Shown here: positions 29,976-40,257 of the stretch, one piece after another
Numbering within the stretch: position 1 is the stretch's first letter
Layout: each line of letters begins with the position of its first letter
Source: Torulaspora globosa
Lineage: Eukaryota > Ascomycota > Saccharomycetes > Saccharomycetales > Saccharomycetaceae
DNA length: 64,000 bases
Reading direction: 5' to 3'
Assembly: GCF_014133895.1 (NCBI RefSeq)
Contig: NC_050730.1
Location: 744,001-808,000 of the forward strand
Position numbers and translations under genes: made by a program
The notes under the pieces: generated by a model
Seen by the model: only the letters and a program-made list of their open reading frames with translations
Told to the model about the DNA's origin: nothing
The model's database searches: none

Positions 29976-31868
29976 TTAATTCTGCAAATCAATTAGCCAA
30001 CTATTCAAAACCTTGTCTATGCTGATTGGGAAATCTTCAGACTCCCAACCTTGCATGCAATCCTCAAGATTAATGCTTTTCATGTTTTGCATGTGAACCG
30101 ATCCAGCGGCAAAGAATTTGGAGTTCTTCACGGCTTTGATTTCCTCTTCGTTTTTCTTAAGCAAATCCTCGTTAATCTGCCACACCTTTTCTTTTAAATT
30201 CTGGATTAGAAGAAATTTATACAAATCTTCATTACTCCATAAGGCCGCAAGCTTCGATTCGATAAGCGTCAGTACACCCTCCACCAAAGCGTATCTGAAG
30301 AAGCTCGGACTACTATTGATGACGTCCCGCATATCATCATCAATAGTCTGACGAGAAGGTGTCAAAAAATTCTCCGTTTCTAAGGTTTTGCATGGGCTAT
30401 GAAATAGATCGCTTATGATCACAAACAAATATTGCATGACAGTGGAACCCCTTGTGTACCAAGCATATTTCTCGATATCCGCCTGAACTAGCCGCTTATG
30501 TGTTTGAAACAGTAATAGCAAAGATAGCTGTACGACTTCTTCCTTAAACGTTTGTCTTATCCCTAAAACGCTTGTAACATCTATTGACTCAAAAGATGTG
30601 AGCTGGTTGCTTGTCTTTTGTACAAGCTTATCTTCTTGAAATTGAAGACTTGACAGAGCAAAAAATCTCAAATGAAGTCGATACAGGAACACCAATAGGG
30701 TACTTGCGAAATAAGCTTGATGCACTGGGAAATTTCTCTTAAGAGACAGATTAATATCCTGTACGTCGTCATATAGCGAGGCGATCTCCGACTCCCTAGA
30801 GTTTAATTCTTCCCGGGGGATCTCCGTGACCGAAGTCAACTCCATTACTTTGCGCAAAATTTTATTGATTTTACATCTACCCACAGTATACGATACTGGG
30901 AAGTCATAATTAACATCACCGTTCGTGTCAGGTAGAGGAACGGCTTCTATCAACGCCGACGATGTGGAGAATGGAAAGCCGCGCACCACGGATGACGACC
31001 CTTCGATATAGAGGAGCAGATTCCATGTGAGCTTGCACTCGATAGATGTTGTGTTTGGGTCTTTGTGTAGGCCCAATTCCTGACCCATTCTTACCAGCAT
31101 CGATGAATAAGCGGCCGCATCGACCATGTTTGGATCAATAACAAAATTCACTACGGTGAAAGCTTGCAGCGATTCCAGCTGAGGGATGAAAGGGAACTCG
31201 ACAATATCCAACAGATGCCGAAATGCTTTGTAGTAGTTATTGCAGAGCAACAGGTCCGGAATGATGCCCGATGCCACTGCCGAGTACGACGAACAGAAGA
31301 AGACAGCCATAACAATCAAAGTGCTGCCCGCATTAATCACTGCTTGTGACCTGAGCGATTCGTATACTTCTGTGAAGGCGTTAAGGACTCTCTCACGGCT
31401 TATAATGGGCAATATTGGATGTACTCGTTCAAAATAGGTGTCGGCATGGCTCAAACCAGCTGCCTCTGATTCGGGTAGAAGTGCTAACATTTCCTTAATG
31501 TCTCGTAGAGGACTTATCGATCTGTTAAACTTATGAATCTCGTTTCTTGTGAATGCGCTAGACAGCGCTGTCTTGTCGTATCGATCAGTACTGAGTATCT
31601 TCTCATTGATCGTGCTCGCAAAGAAAGGATAAAAATACTTTGGTTTGTAGACCACTGAATTTCTGGCAGTCCTCTTTATGCCTTGTGATGCGACCTTTGG
31701 GCTGCTCACACTCAGCAGATCCTTTGAGAAGCCATAGATGCATTGCTCAGTTTTTTTTAAGGCGACACAGGTAGAGCAGGGATGGCCTTTGTCACATCTC
31801 AGTTTATGATCGTAGCAGTATTTGCAGGATTTGATTAGTCTTCTCCGTGTAATTTTCTGCCCCGACAT
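29976..31868 (-). CDS. Zn2Cys6 transcription factor of unknown target
   Basis: 630 residues. The N-terminal binuclear zinc cluster has cysteines at 15, 18, 25, 31, 34 and 43 (C-x2-C-x6-C-x5-C-x2-C-x8-C), preceded by a basic TRRRLIK. The middle part (~140-400) looks like the fungal-specific transcription factor domain (ADTYFERVHPILPII; GQELGLHKDP). I cannot match it to a named S. cerevisiae regulator; the general family includes YLL054C, YKL222C and OAF3 types. It lies between CDH1 and RFA1, where S. cerevisiae has no such gene, so it was lost there or gained here. The cluster and the full-length frame suggest a functional gene. The 302-bp gap upstream (31869-32170) is its promoter plus the RFA1 3' end. 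Confidence 0.85.
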   Translation of the reverse strand: MSGQKITRRRLIKSCKYCYDHKLRCDKGHPCSTCVALKKTEQCIYGFSKDLLSVSSPKVASQGIKRTARNSVVYKPKYFYPFFASTINEKILSTDRYDKTALSSAFTRNEIHKFNRSISPLRDIKEMLALLPESEAAGLSHADTYFERVHPILPIISRERVLNAFTEVYESLRSQAVINAGSTLIVMAVFFCSSYSAVASGIIPDLLLCNNYYKAFRHLLDIVEFPFIPQLESLQAFTVVNFVIDPNMVDAAAYSSMLVRMGQELGLHKDPNTTSIECKLTWNLLLYIEGSSSVVRGFPFSTSSALIEAVPLPDTNGDVNYDFPVSYTVGRCKINKILRKVMELTSVTEIPREELNSRESEIASLYDDVQDINLSLKRNFPVHQAYFASTLLVFLYRLHLRFFALSSLQFQEDKLVQKTSNQLTSFESIDVTSVLGIRQTFKEEVVQLSLLLLFQTHKRLVQADIEKYAWYTRGSTVMQYLFVIISDLFHSPCKTLETENFLTPSRQTIDDDMRDVINSSPSFFRYALVEGVLTLIESKLAALWSNEDLYKFLLIQNLKEKVWQINEDLLKKNEEEIKAVKNSKFFAAGSVHMQNMKSINLEDCMQGWESEDFPISIDKVLNSWLIDLQN

Positions 31869-32170
31869 TCGCTACAGTCTCGCTATCTTTGACATAATGT
31901 TGAACACTGACCGTTGTTGTGAACACTAGCTACAGACAATGGCTTTCTTTTCAGCCGTTAGCCAGTCTTCTAATTCTATCTAGCTGGCATACCGTTGTAG
32001 CTGATGATGTAAACGACAGAGAAAGGAAGTCTTAAGAACAGATCATGTGAGACCATCATAATCTGGATCGACGCCAGGACGAATAAACGATCCTGCAGTT
32101 CTTTCCTAGGAACCTTTCAAGTTTAAATTTGTAGTACATACCGCGTAGTGCATTGTTATATCCAATGAAG

Positions 32171-34030
32171 TTAGCTTAGAAATGCATCTCTTAGCTCTTC
32201 GGCCAGGTAATCGGCCTCCGCTTTGAAGTTTAGCGAATGGAGATTGGCGACAGTGTATCTTATTCTACTCTGATTATTGTAATTGTCCTCTCTTGCCCTG
32301 ATCCTGAAATCGTACTGATTCATCTGTATGCTCTGAGTCGTATCGGTGAACGCTTTTGCATCGACGTTTTTCAAAGCTACCAACTCATTAGCATCAATTC
32401 CCAGGAGCTGCTTACCCTGGTCGTTGAACATAGTTATCCACATTCGACCGGTCTCGTCGAGGATGGAAAGCGTGAGCATGTATCTCCAATCGGGAGCTTG
32501 ATTGTTGGTGTCGCATCTCTCGCATCTCCAGGTACCATCAGGCTGTTCGATCACTTTCTTGTTACAATTGTCGTTGATACAGGCTGGATAAGCAAAGTTA
32601 TCGACTTTCAGGAAGCTGACAGCTGCCTTAACATTGAAGAAGTCACCCTTCTCGCTCCTGCCCAGGTTTTCGTTCTGGGCTGCAGCTATGGTAATACGTT
32701 GCGAGATGAATTTAGCCAAGTGCGCTCCGGACGATACTGCACCGGGTTCCTGCTTCAAGGATGAGAAATTCTCAGTGTGGCCCTTGGTATCGTACCACCC
32801 CTTCAAAGTATAAGCCTCAGGGACCTCTGGGTTCGGGATCATGGTACTAGTAAACCCCATCGATAGAGACTTGCCCCCAAAATCCGTAACTCTGATACCT
32901 TTGAAAGCAATAACTGAGCCCTCAGGGAGATTGAAGTCGACAGCTTGTTGATTCCAAAGACCGACGGTGATCGCGTAACCGGAGTCGTCGACAATTTCGA
33001 TATCACGACGATCGAACTTCTTGCCTGCTTTCGATGTTAGTTCGAATTGTGGGCTGACGGTCTGGATTATGCCTACAACATCGACGGTGGAGTTTGCTTC
33101 CTGGTTCTGTATGGCACTTAATTTGGTGAAGTTGAAATGAGTCTTTGGAACATTGTTTTCGTCGTAACATTCCTCCACCACGGTGTCACGATCCATGCTC
33201 AACTCGTAGGGGTGAGTCAAATTCGTGAATTGAGGCTTGGCAGGCTGTAATCTCGCCTTCGACACATAGTAGACCCTGCCCTCTTGCAAGATTTCGTTGA
33301 ACTTAGTTGCCATTTCGTTGAACGCCGTAGCTCTTATTTCACCTGAAGTATCCAGGAAGTTGACATTGAACAGTTTGCCCTCTCCCTTTTGGTTATGCCA
33401 GGTCTTGATGTCACCTTTGTAGGAAACTCTGGCTTTGATAGTCCACATATTCTGGTATGGAGATAACTGCTCAATAGCAAAGATAGGTTTAGATTTCTGA
33501 GACGAAGAACCAAGAGTGTTGGGCTGATTCTGTCTGTCAAACTGCTGGTTTTGATCAGATTGTGGAGCCTTCTGTACTTGAGGTGGCTGTGGAGCTTGCG
33601 CCGGTGCTGGTGCCCCGGGAGTGACGGTATCCTTTAAACTTTCATCAGGATGTTCAGCGAAATACGCATCCAAGAATTCACTCGCCCCGTTGAAAAGCTC
33701 AAGTCCAGATTGTACCAACTCGAAGTCGTCAACCAACAACACATATTTCTTCCTCTCCCTCACAATCGCCGGCTCAGCAACTGTAACACGGATCACATCT
33801 CCTCGTTGTAGCTCCAAAGACTGAAACTTAGAAGCAGCCTGATTTCTCAGCAATGCTTTCATGTGATAAACCCCGTCAGAGATCATGATAAGGTTCTTCC
33901 GATTACTGTTTGTAGACTCGGATTTCCTGGTGTTATAAACCTGGTACACTCCGCCATTAGGGTTGTCGAACCGCTGCTGATTCGTGAATATTTCACGGAA
34001 GTCTCTGTTAGACAACCGAACGCTAGTCAT
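32171..34030 (-). CDS. RFA1: RFA1, large subunit of replication protein A
   Basis: 619 residues (621 in S. cerevisiae). In order: an N-terminal OB fold (DBD-F, ~1-110), a Pro/Gln linker (~130-170), DBD-A (~180-290, opening IFAIEQLSPYQNMWTIKARV), DBD-B (~300-415), and DBD-C (~440-615) with its zinc ribbon C-x4-C-x13-C-x2-C near 483-505. Rfa1 coats single-stranded DNA with Rfa2 and Rfa3 in replication, repair and checkpoint signalling. The divergent gap with RPN14 holds an MCB box (ACGCGT, 34121-34126), fitting the G1/S-regulated expression known for RFA1. Neighbour order with SWD1 and SEN34 follows S. cerevisiae YAR003W-YAR007C-YAR008W. Confidence 0.97.
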   Translation of the reverse strand: MTSVRLSNRDFREIFTNQQRFDNPNGGVYQVYNTRKSESTNSNRKNLIMISDGVYHMKALLRNQAASKFQSLELQRGDVIRVTVAEPAIVRERKKYVLLVDDFELVQSGLELFNGASEFLDAYFAEHPDESLKDTVTPGAPAPAQAPQPPQVQKAPQSDQNQQFDRQNQPNTLGSSSQKSKPIFAIEQLSPYQNMWTIKARVSYKGDIKTWHNQKGEGKLFNVNFLDTSGEIRATAFNEMATKFNEILQEGRVYYVSKARLQPAKPQFTNLTHPYELSMDRDTVVEECYDENNVPKTHFNFTKLSAIQNQEANSTVDVVGIIQTVSPQFELTSKAGKKFDRRDIEIVDDSGYAITVGLWNQQAVDFNLPEGSVIAFKGIRVTDFGGKSLSMGFTSTMIPNPEVPEAYTLKGWYDTKGHTENFSSLKQEPGAVSSGAHLAKFISQRITIAAAQNENLGRSEKGDFFNVKAAVSFLKVDNFAYPACINDNCNKKVIEQPDGTWRCERCDTNNQAPDWRYMLTLSILDETGRMWITMFNDQGKQLLGIDANELVALKNVDAKAFTDTTQSIQMNQYDFRIRAREDNYNNQSRIRYTVANLHSLNFKAEADYLAEELRDAFLS

Positions 34031-34098
34031 CTTCTAGTTCTTCAGTCAATCTATGGTCCAGAACCTCTGCCTGGTTGTCCCAGAGTGTTCTTATAAGT

Positions 34099-34107
34099 GG
34101 TGGCGAT
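34099..34107 (+). promoter_or_regulatory. PACE-like Rpn4 site upstream of RPN14
   Basis: GGTGGCGAT differs from the Rpn4 proteasome element GGTGGCAAA at two positions and lies 107 bp before the RPN14 ATG. A similar site, GGTGGCGAA, precedes the proteasome gene SCL1 in this window, which raises its credibility. Confidence 0.5.
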
Positions 34108-34120
34108 TATTTTACTATCT

Positions 34121-34126
34121 ACGCGT
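34121..34126. promoter_or_regulatory. MCB box in the RFA1/RPN14 divergent promoter
   Basis: ACGCGT, the MBF (Mbp1-Swi6) site, lies 91 bp upstream of the RFA1 ATG. TTTCGCG (34139-34145), an SCB-like core in reverse, is 12 bp away. RFA1 is a known G1/S gene in S. cerevisiae. Confidence 0.6.
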
Positions 34127-34213
34127 CTCACTTAAACGTTTCGCGTGTCACATCACATCAAGGCCATAGAAGCAGAGGTAACGGAAGAGGTCCTGCTGAG
34201 GATCAGGACGACC

Positions 34214-35461
34214 ATGAGCGAGGTTCAGAGAGTTCCGGTATGCCACATACAACACGACTTCGAGGTGTCCATCTCGGAAGAGGGAGAGAACGGTCGGTTT
34301 TACATTAATGTAGACAAGTCTTTGAACGAAGTTAAGGAGTTTACAGTAGCTGTTTCAGAGGAGGGTACAAAATTTGACATTTCTGATGGGAATGGCTTCC
34401 AGAGAGTGGATCGGCATTTGTACAGTGCAAGACTAGATGGGAACGAGTATCGGTTTCGTACAATGGACGAAGACTATACAGGTGCCGCAGCACCTGATGA
34501 AGACATTGAGTGGACAGCCATCGATGCAATAAACGTTCCGAAGCTCCGCTATGCATTAGGAGACTCCAAAGGCAACTGTCGCGTGTATGGTGGAACACTT
34601 CAGTTAGAAAGGGAGCTGAAGGAAGCCCATCGGGGCGAAATTAGTTCGCTCAAATTCTTCCCTAGCGGTGAAGTTGTGCTCTCAGGCTCCGCTGATATGC
34701 AACTCAAGTTGTGGTCAGTGCTGGATGGATCTTGTCCGCGCACTTTTGCGGGCCACAGGTCGGCTGTAAGTGCTACATGTCTGATAGACCGGGGCAGAAA
34801 TTTTCTGTCCTCCTCGACTGATGGGACCATCAGATTATGGGAATGTGGTTCTGGTGAGACGTTGAGCGTTTTTTCAAGAAGGGAGGATAGCAGCGATGGT
34901 GTAAACTGCATGTGTCTACGGGCAACTTGCCGGGGTGAAGCGTCAGATATGGGCGAAAATCCGCTCGAATTTGGAACGTACGGAAAACATGTCCTCGCAG
35001 GCCACTCCTCTGGTGTCATGACGCTTCACGACGTTTTTACCAAGGAACAGAGTTCTCAAATACCTAGCCACTTCATGTCCTCCTGTAATACGTTGACATC
35101 GGATCCAAAGAGAGACGAGTATGTGTACGCAGGTTACCAAAACGGAGCATTAGCTCAATGGGACCTGCGGAACTTTTCGAGCCCGGTTTCTTCGGTCTAT
35201 ATTAATGAGGGGACGCCTATCAATCATATTTACTGTGAGTCAAATGAGCTCTACGTATCTTCTGGGTTAGATACAAGCCTGATGTTGGATTTGACTGCGG
35301 ACAAGGGCTTTATAAGATCCGATCTACCGACGTTTTTAGTCTCAAATGACTGCAAAGTTGCCCAATACACATCGACCCCAGATCGAAAGCACATAATTGC
35401 AGTAGGAGACTGGGGCTTCTGCGGTAAATACGGAATTCACTGGAGACAGACAGAGAGATAA
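34214..35461 (+). CDS. RPN14: RPN14, WD40 chaperone for proteasome assembly
   Basis: 415 residues from the first in-frame ATG (417 in S. cerevisiae). A small N-terminal domain (~1-95) precedes a WD40 propeller (~100-410) with well-formed blades, for example LKFFPSGEVVLSGSADMQLKLW and RGRNFLSSSTDGTIRLWECG. Later blocks match yeast Rpn14 (LEFGTYGKHVLAGHSSGV; YAGYQNGALAQWDLR; INEGTPINHIY). Rpn14 binds the Rpt6 ATPase and guides assembly of the proteasome base. The gene diverges from RFA1 by 183 bp and is followed by COG7, as in S. cerevisiae YGL004C-YGL005C. Confidence 0.95.
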   Translation: MSEVQRVPVCHIQHDFEVSISEEGENGRFYINVDKSLNEVKEFTVAVSEEGTKFDISDGNGFQRVDRHLYSARLDGNEYRFRTMDEDYTGAAAPDEDIEWTAIDAINVPKLRYALGDSKGNCRVYGGTLQLERELKEAHRGEISSLKFFPSGEVVLSGSADMQLKLWSVLDGSCPRTFAGHRSAVSATCLIDRGRNFLSSSTDGTIRLWECGSGETLSVFSRREDSSDGVNCMCLRATCRGEASDMGENPLEFGTYGKHVLAGHSSGVMTLHDVFTKEQSSQIPSHFMSSCNTLTSDPKRDEYVYAGYQNGALAQWDLRNFSSPVSSVYINEGTPINHIYCESNELYVSSGLDTSLMLDLTADKGFIRSDLPTFLVSNDCKVAQYTSTPDRKHIIAVGDWGFCGKYGIHWRQTER

Positions 35462-35603
35462 AATTAACCTTGTATAAATGTCACTTGACTGTAGTGTCTT
35501 CAAGCAATTTTCTCATCTTTAGTTTAGCGATGCGTCCATTAGCTGAAACAGCACAGAACTTAATGAATTAGGGAGAGGAGGTTGCTTCGAGCCATTAAGT
35601 ATT

Positions 35604-36467
35604 ATGTCCTCCCTCCAGTCTGAATCGATATCAGATGCTGCGGTGACGAATGATGAGGTTTTGGAGATCTTTTTTGATCAAGCGTTTGTGCCGCAAGCAT
35701 TCGTCGACATACTTCTGACCAATGCGGCAGCGCATGGATTAAGTGATGCTCAAGCTGTCTCATCATCTTTACTATCCCGGTTGGATTACTATACGAAGCA
35801 CCTTACAAAAGAACTTGAGTCTACTATCAAGAAATTGGAGAATCTCTCAGAAGCACTTCCAACAGCATGGGCAACCGACGATTTAATCGACAGTACTGAT
35901 GGCAGCTCACTGTCCAGAACGAATTTAGGAAGACCCTCTAAATTGGAATATTATTTGGATACCCTGGGGAGTGCAGTTAGGGCAATAGATGGTGATTTGA
36001 CTAAGATAGATACCCAAATGGTAGAGATAAACGATAAGTATTCAGGTAGCAGGGAAATCGCAGAAAAGCTTAGGAAACTCGAGCTGATCAAGGGAAGACT
36101 CGAGAAAGCTTCGCAGAATTTTCTCACACTTCAGAGCTTTTTGGGTATCTCGGTGGCTTCCGACACCAGTAAGGACACTGATTCTCAGTTGACAATAAGC
36201 GTCGCTGAACTCAAATTGTCCCTGAAAACTCTGGAAGAGACGATTGATCAATCTTTACAAGATTCTTTAAATAAAGAGGGCTCAGAGGAGAGGAATCAAG
36301 AATTACTGGACAAGATTGATTTATTTATCAGTTTGAAACCACTCTTCAAGGGACTGGACAACTTCCATCCCGCTTACGCACAATTTGCCCAGAATATTGG
36401 AACTAAGGCCCAGAACTATCTAAGAGCGAAGGATTTAGGCGAGAAATTGACCTTGCAAAATCGATAG
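35604..36467 (+). CDS. COG7: COG7, subunit of the conserved oligomeric Golgi complex
   Basis: 287 residues (about 279 in S. cerevisiae), almost entirely helical. Features: FFDQAFVPQAFVDILLTNA (~23-41), LDYYTKHLTKELESTI (~60-75), KLEYYLDTLGSAVRAID (~112-128) and a C-terminal coiled segment ending in SLKPLFKGLDNF. No membrane segment is present. COG is a peripheral Golgi tether for retrograde vesicles, and Cog7 belongs to lobe B with Cog5, Cog6 and Cog8. The order RPN14-COG7-PMC1 equals S. cerevisiae YGL004C-YGL005C-YGL006W, which supports the assignment, since the family is weakly conserved. Confidence 0.92.
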   Translation: MSSLQSESISDAAVTNDEVLEIFFDQAFVPQAFVDILLTNAAAHGLSDAQAVSSSLLSRLDYYTKHLTKELESTIKKLENLSEALPTAWATDDLIDSTDGSSLSRTNLGRPSKLEYYLDTLGSAVRAIDGDLTKIDTQMVEINDKYSGSREIAEKLRKLELIKGRLEKASQNFLTLQSFLGISVASDTSKDTDSQLTISVAELKLSLKTLEETIDQSLQDSLNKEGSEERNQELLDKIDLFISLKPLFKGLDNFHPAYAQFAQNIGTKAQNYLRAKDLGEKLTLQNR

Positions 36468-36744
36468 TGGAATCTTAGGAATAGTTAGTACTCAAAAGCG
36501 GGCATTAAGCCGTGGAAGGTCAATTGTCTTCTTTGGACATGGACTCCATATTTAAGCCTATAGGCTTGTAAATGATGATGTCAAACTTTTCGTTGCGATG
36601 TATTCCTTCCTTTTTAACCAAAACATTAAATACCTATAATGACGATCAAATATACTATTACATGAATCCTAGTCAAAATAGAAAATACAGATGCCATACA
36701 TTAATGCTTCATGAATATCTTTCCATATAAAACCCAATATAGGA

Positions 36745-39700
36745 CTACTCACTACTCATCCCGGAGTTAGGAGTTCCATCCCTTTCTAACAATGACTCTT
36801 CATCTTCGTAATTACGCTTATTAGATGACCGAGTGAATTCGAAGGTGACAATATACTTAATTCCACGAAGGAGCCTACTTGGGAATATTTTCAATATCCA
36901 TTCGTCGGGACAGATTCTGACCAAGGCACCAACAGGTATTGAAAGTGAGCCCAGTATGATCGCCGCAGCCCACATTGCAGGTGTTTGACGCGCAACAGAG
37001 AACGCAGCTCCACCGAAAAACATAATTAAAGTCTGACAGCCTCCAATAAGGATCATAATTCCAATGAAGTATCCATTTCTGAATAGATCCTGGAAGAAAT
37101 TCAAATTCGTCTTGCTTATCCTTTGTCTCCAGTTCGATATACCATCACCTTCGTCTAGTTTTCTAGAAACAAAAAGAGTGAAGAACTGTAGCCAGACAAA
37201 GGTATTGAATATACAGGCATTCAATTGCTGCTGTTCATGGCCACTGAGGGAGTCCTTTCCTGGGAAAAACAATACATGACCATTGAAGACCAAGAAAAAT
37301 GTTACAGCCAGTTGCAAAGTTGACTGTATTAATATCATCTTCCATGTCGAGACAGAGATCAGAGGCGCAAAGCGACCCAAAGGCTTGCGATTCATAATCA
37401 TTGGATCTGGCTTATCAGTTGCCAAGGCTAAAGCGGCCAAGGTATCCATGATAAGATTAACCCATAACAACTGCACTGCCGTCAAGACGGATTTATCTTC
37501 CATTGAAGAAATGGAGGAAACAAAGGTCAAAATAACTGCAGTTACATTTACAGTAAGTTGAAACTGAATGAATTTTTTAATCGACAATGAGACGCACCTA
37601 CCCCATTTAATCGCGTTACCAATTGCTGAAAAATCGTCCGTCATTAAAATAATGTCGGAGGCCTCCCTTGCAACCTCTGTACCCGAAATACCCATCGAGA
37701 AACCGACGTCAGCAAGTTTCAAAGCAGGTGCATCGTTGGTACCATCACCCGTTGCAGCAACTACTTCCGACATCTCCTTCAATGACTTAACCAGTAATCT
37801 TTTGTCCTCTGGAGACGACCTTGCCAACACTTTTAACTTTGGTGCTATGCGCATGCGTTCCTTTTTACTTAGTTTCCGGAACTTTGGACCTTCCATGGCG
37901 CTATCCGGATCCCTTGCAGATTCTTCAGAAAGGATATGACAGCTTTTCGCAATCGCCTTCGCGGTTATTATATTATCACCTGTAACCATCTTTACCGAAA
38001 CACCGGCTCGTTGACATTGCTCAACGGAATATTTGACACCATCTCTCAAAGGATCCGCTATGCCGACAATACCATCAAGAACGAAGCCCTTTTCCTCATC
38101 ATCCAATCTGTCATCGCTGGAGCCTCCTCTATCAGGGTTGAACGTTGCACCAAAAAGCTTTTCTTCTGAGGCAATACTGGAGTCATTATCATCACGCAGA
38201 TCATCCGGCGGCCAGGACCTACATTCAACAAAATCCTTGTGGGCCAAAGATATAGCCCTTAATGCCCCAGAGGCCAGTGATCTTATCTCATCAGCGATAT
38301 CTTTCTTGGAATCTTCTGTAATCACTTCAACTTCATCATCTATATTCCTTCGGTATTGGCATCTGCTGAAAACAATTTCAGCGGCGCCTTTGATAAAAAC
38401 CCTGTAGCGATCCGAGTCTTCATACTTGACCACAATAGCGCCCCATTTTCTTGAGCTTTCGAACTCTATGACCTGCACGATTCTCTCGATGTTAAAATTT
38501 GACCTTGTATTGCGACGCAGCTCTTGGATTGTTTTCATTCCAAGGGACTTCCTAGCGAGCCCGAGTAGCGCTGTCTCTGTCTTGGATCCAATGAAAGGCT
38601 CTTGTCTGCCCTGTGGTAGCTCATTGTCGTCATTGTCATCACTAGTAGCACAGGGTTTGAATTTCCCCAAGGACTTAGATTTAATGTTGTTGAGACGAGC
38701 AGCGAATGGATTTGAGTCACTTCTTCCCTCCAGGGTATTGTCGTCTTCATCCACGCTATCGCCGCGGTATGCTTTGTTTTCGAAAGCCGTCGAATTCAAT
38801 GCAATGTTCGCTAAAATATCTTTTCTCAGCTCCGAAGAACATTCATTCTGAAACACTCGGCTTGAATCTTTACTTCTCTCAGTCCCGTCATCAATGAAAT
38901 GATGATTTCCCAAAAAGCCTCTGACTACTGTCATCACGTTTTCTGTCAAAGTACCGGTTTTATCCGAGCATACCGTAGTCGCAGAACCCATTGTTTCGCA
39001 CGCACTCAAGTTTCGCACCAAATTACCATCTTTAGTCATTCTTGTTGTTGCAAAAGCGAGAGCCAAAGTGACGGCAAGAGGCAAACCCTCGGGAACCGCG
39101 ACAACGATAATCGTCACTGCTGTGATAAAGATGTTCATGAACTTAGAGCCTCTCTCAGCCGGATTCAGGTCGCCATATTCATCACCATCTTTGATGTGGA
39201 CCAAAAATCTTATAAAAAGCACAACAAACAACAAAATCGCGGCACTGCAACCGTAAATTGATATGCTGTCGGATAACTCGTTCAACCTCTCCTGCAAGGG
39301 CGTATTCTCTGGCTCATCACTCAGCGACATCATTGTCTTACCGTGCCTAGAGTTCTCGCCCACCGCCGTGACGACTGCTTTCCCTAAACCGGAGAGCAGC
39401 TTGGATCCCGATATTAGCAGGCAGTTGGGCGCCTCGTCCACATTGTTCGTGTATCCCTTCCAAGCTGTCGCCAGGGAAGCCATCTTTAGTGCATCGGACT
39501 CACCAGTGACCGATGATTCATCGACTTCGCATTTGCCAGCGACTAAGACACAATCTGCCGGCACAACGTCCCCCGTTTGTAAATTTATCAGGTCTCCAAC
39601 AAGGAGATCAAAGACGGAAATTAGAATCTTCTCACCATTTCTAATCACGATGATCCTCCGATTCTCCTTCTTACGGTTCAATTTCATAAACTGCAGCTCC

Positions 39701-40257
39701 TTTTGGTAGTCATTGATAGCTCCCACAAGCACCACCACCACAACAGCGATCATGATAGCTACACCTTCGATCCAGTCCACCTTTGTGATCTTTTGACCCT
39801 CCGGATCGTATTGCGGCGGTTGTCCCCAAAGCTCATACAACCCCAGAGCAAACGACACGATCGCTGCTGCCGTCAGCAACAGCATCGTCTTATCATTAAT
39901 ACCTTCCCATACAAGCTGAAGAAAAGTCTTCGCAGGTCTTTCTCGAATCCTGTTATCGCCATACTTCTTATACCGAGGGGTCTCGTAGTAATTCTTCCCC
40001 TCCATTACAATACCCTCCTCAGCGTCGGTCTCCAGATACTCATACAACTTGGAAGGATCATGTTTGAACACTTTATCGAACGCTTTCAAGCTTTTTTCCT
40101 CATGTAGTTCCGCAAGAGACTCTATCGAAAGCACAAACTCGCTATTTCCAGCATCTGTACTCTCACTAGCACCATTCAGCGTCCTATTCGACAACTGATA
40201 ATCCATATCACCGCTCTGCCGATCCGCATCCTTGCGGAACTGCTGCTGATCTGCCAT
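36745..40257 (-). CDS. PMC1: PMC1, vacuolar Ca2+-ATPase (P2B type)
   Basis: 1170 residues from the first in-frame ATG (1173 in S. cerevisiae). P-type pump: TM1-2 (~110-180, WEGINDKTMLLL...EGVAIMIAVVVVVLVGA), an actuator loop with the TGES motif, TM3-4 with PEGLP, phosphorylation motif CSDKTGT with Asp ~432, nucleotide-binding loop (KGAAE; MVTGDN), hinge TGDGTNDAPAL, and six C-terminal TM helices. There is no long C-terminal calmodulin domain, which is normal for yeast Pmc1. It pumps cytosolic Ca2+ into the vacuole and is induced by calcineurin/Crz1 in S. cerevisiae. Several GAGGCT cores upstream could be Crz1 sites (see findings). Confidence 0.97.
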   Translation of the reverse strand: MADQQQFRKDADRQSGDMDYQLSNRTLNGASESTDAGNSEFVLSIESLAELHEEKSLKAFDKVFKHDPSKLYEYLETDAEEGIVMEGKNYYETPRYKKYGDNRIRERPAKTFLQLVWEGINDKTMLLLTAAAIVSFALGLYELWGQPPQYDPEGQKITKVDWIEGVAIMIAVVVVVLVGAINDYQKELQFMKLNRKKENRRIIVIRNGEKILISVFDLLVGDLINLQTGDVVPADCVLVAGKCEVDESSVTGESDALKMASLATAWKGYTNNVDEAPNCLLISGSKLLSGLGKAVVTAVGENSRHGKTMMSLSDEPENTPLQERLNELSDSISIYGCSAAILLFVVLFIRFLVHIKDGDEYGDLNPAERGSKFMNIFITAVTIIVVAVPEGLPLAVTLALAFATTRMTKDGNLVRNLSACETMGSATTVCSDKTGTLTENVMTVVRGFLGNHHFIDDGTERSKDSSRVFQNECSSELRKDILANIALNSTAFENKAYRGDSVDEDDNTLEGRSDSNPFAARLNNIKSKSLGKFKPCATSDDNDDNELPQGRQEPFIGSKTETALLGLARKSLGMKTIQELRRNTRSNFNIERIVQVIEFESSRKWGAIVVKYEDSDRYRVFIKGAAEIVFSRCQYRRNIDDEVEVITEDSKKDIADEIRSLASGALRAISLAHKDFVECRSWPPDDLRDDNDSSIASEEKLFGATFNPDRGGSSDDRLDDEEKGFVLDGIVGIADPLRDGVKYSVEQCQRAGVSVKMVTGDNIITAKAIAKSCHILSEESARDPDSAMEGPKFRKLSKKERMRIAPKLKVLARSSPEDKRLLVKSLKEMSEVVAATGDGTNDAPALKLADVGFSMGISGTEVAREASDIILMTDDFSAIGNAIKWGRCVSLSIKKFIQFQLTVNVTAVILTFVSSISSMEDKSVLTAVQLLWVNLIMDTLAALALATDKPDPMIMNRKPLGRFAPLISVSTWKMILIQSTLQLAVTFFLVFNGHVLFFPGKDSLSGHEQQQLNACIFNTFVWLQFFTLFVSRKLDEGDGISNWRQRISKTNLNFFQDLFRNGYFIGIMILIGGCQTLIMFFGGAAFSVARQTPAMWAAAIILGSLSIPVGALVRICPDEWILKIFPSRLLRGIKYIVTFEFTRSSNKRNYEDEESLLERDGTPNSGMSSE

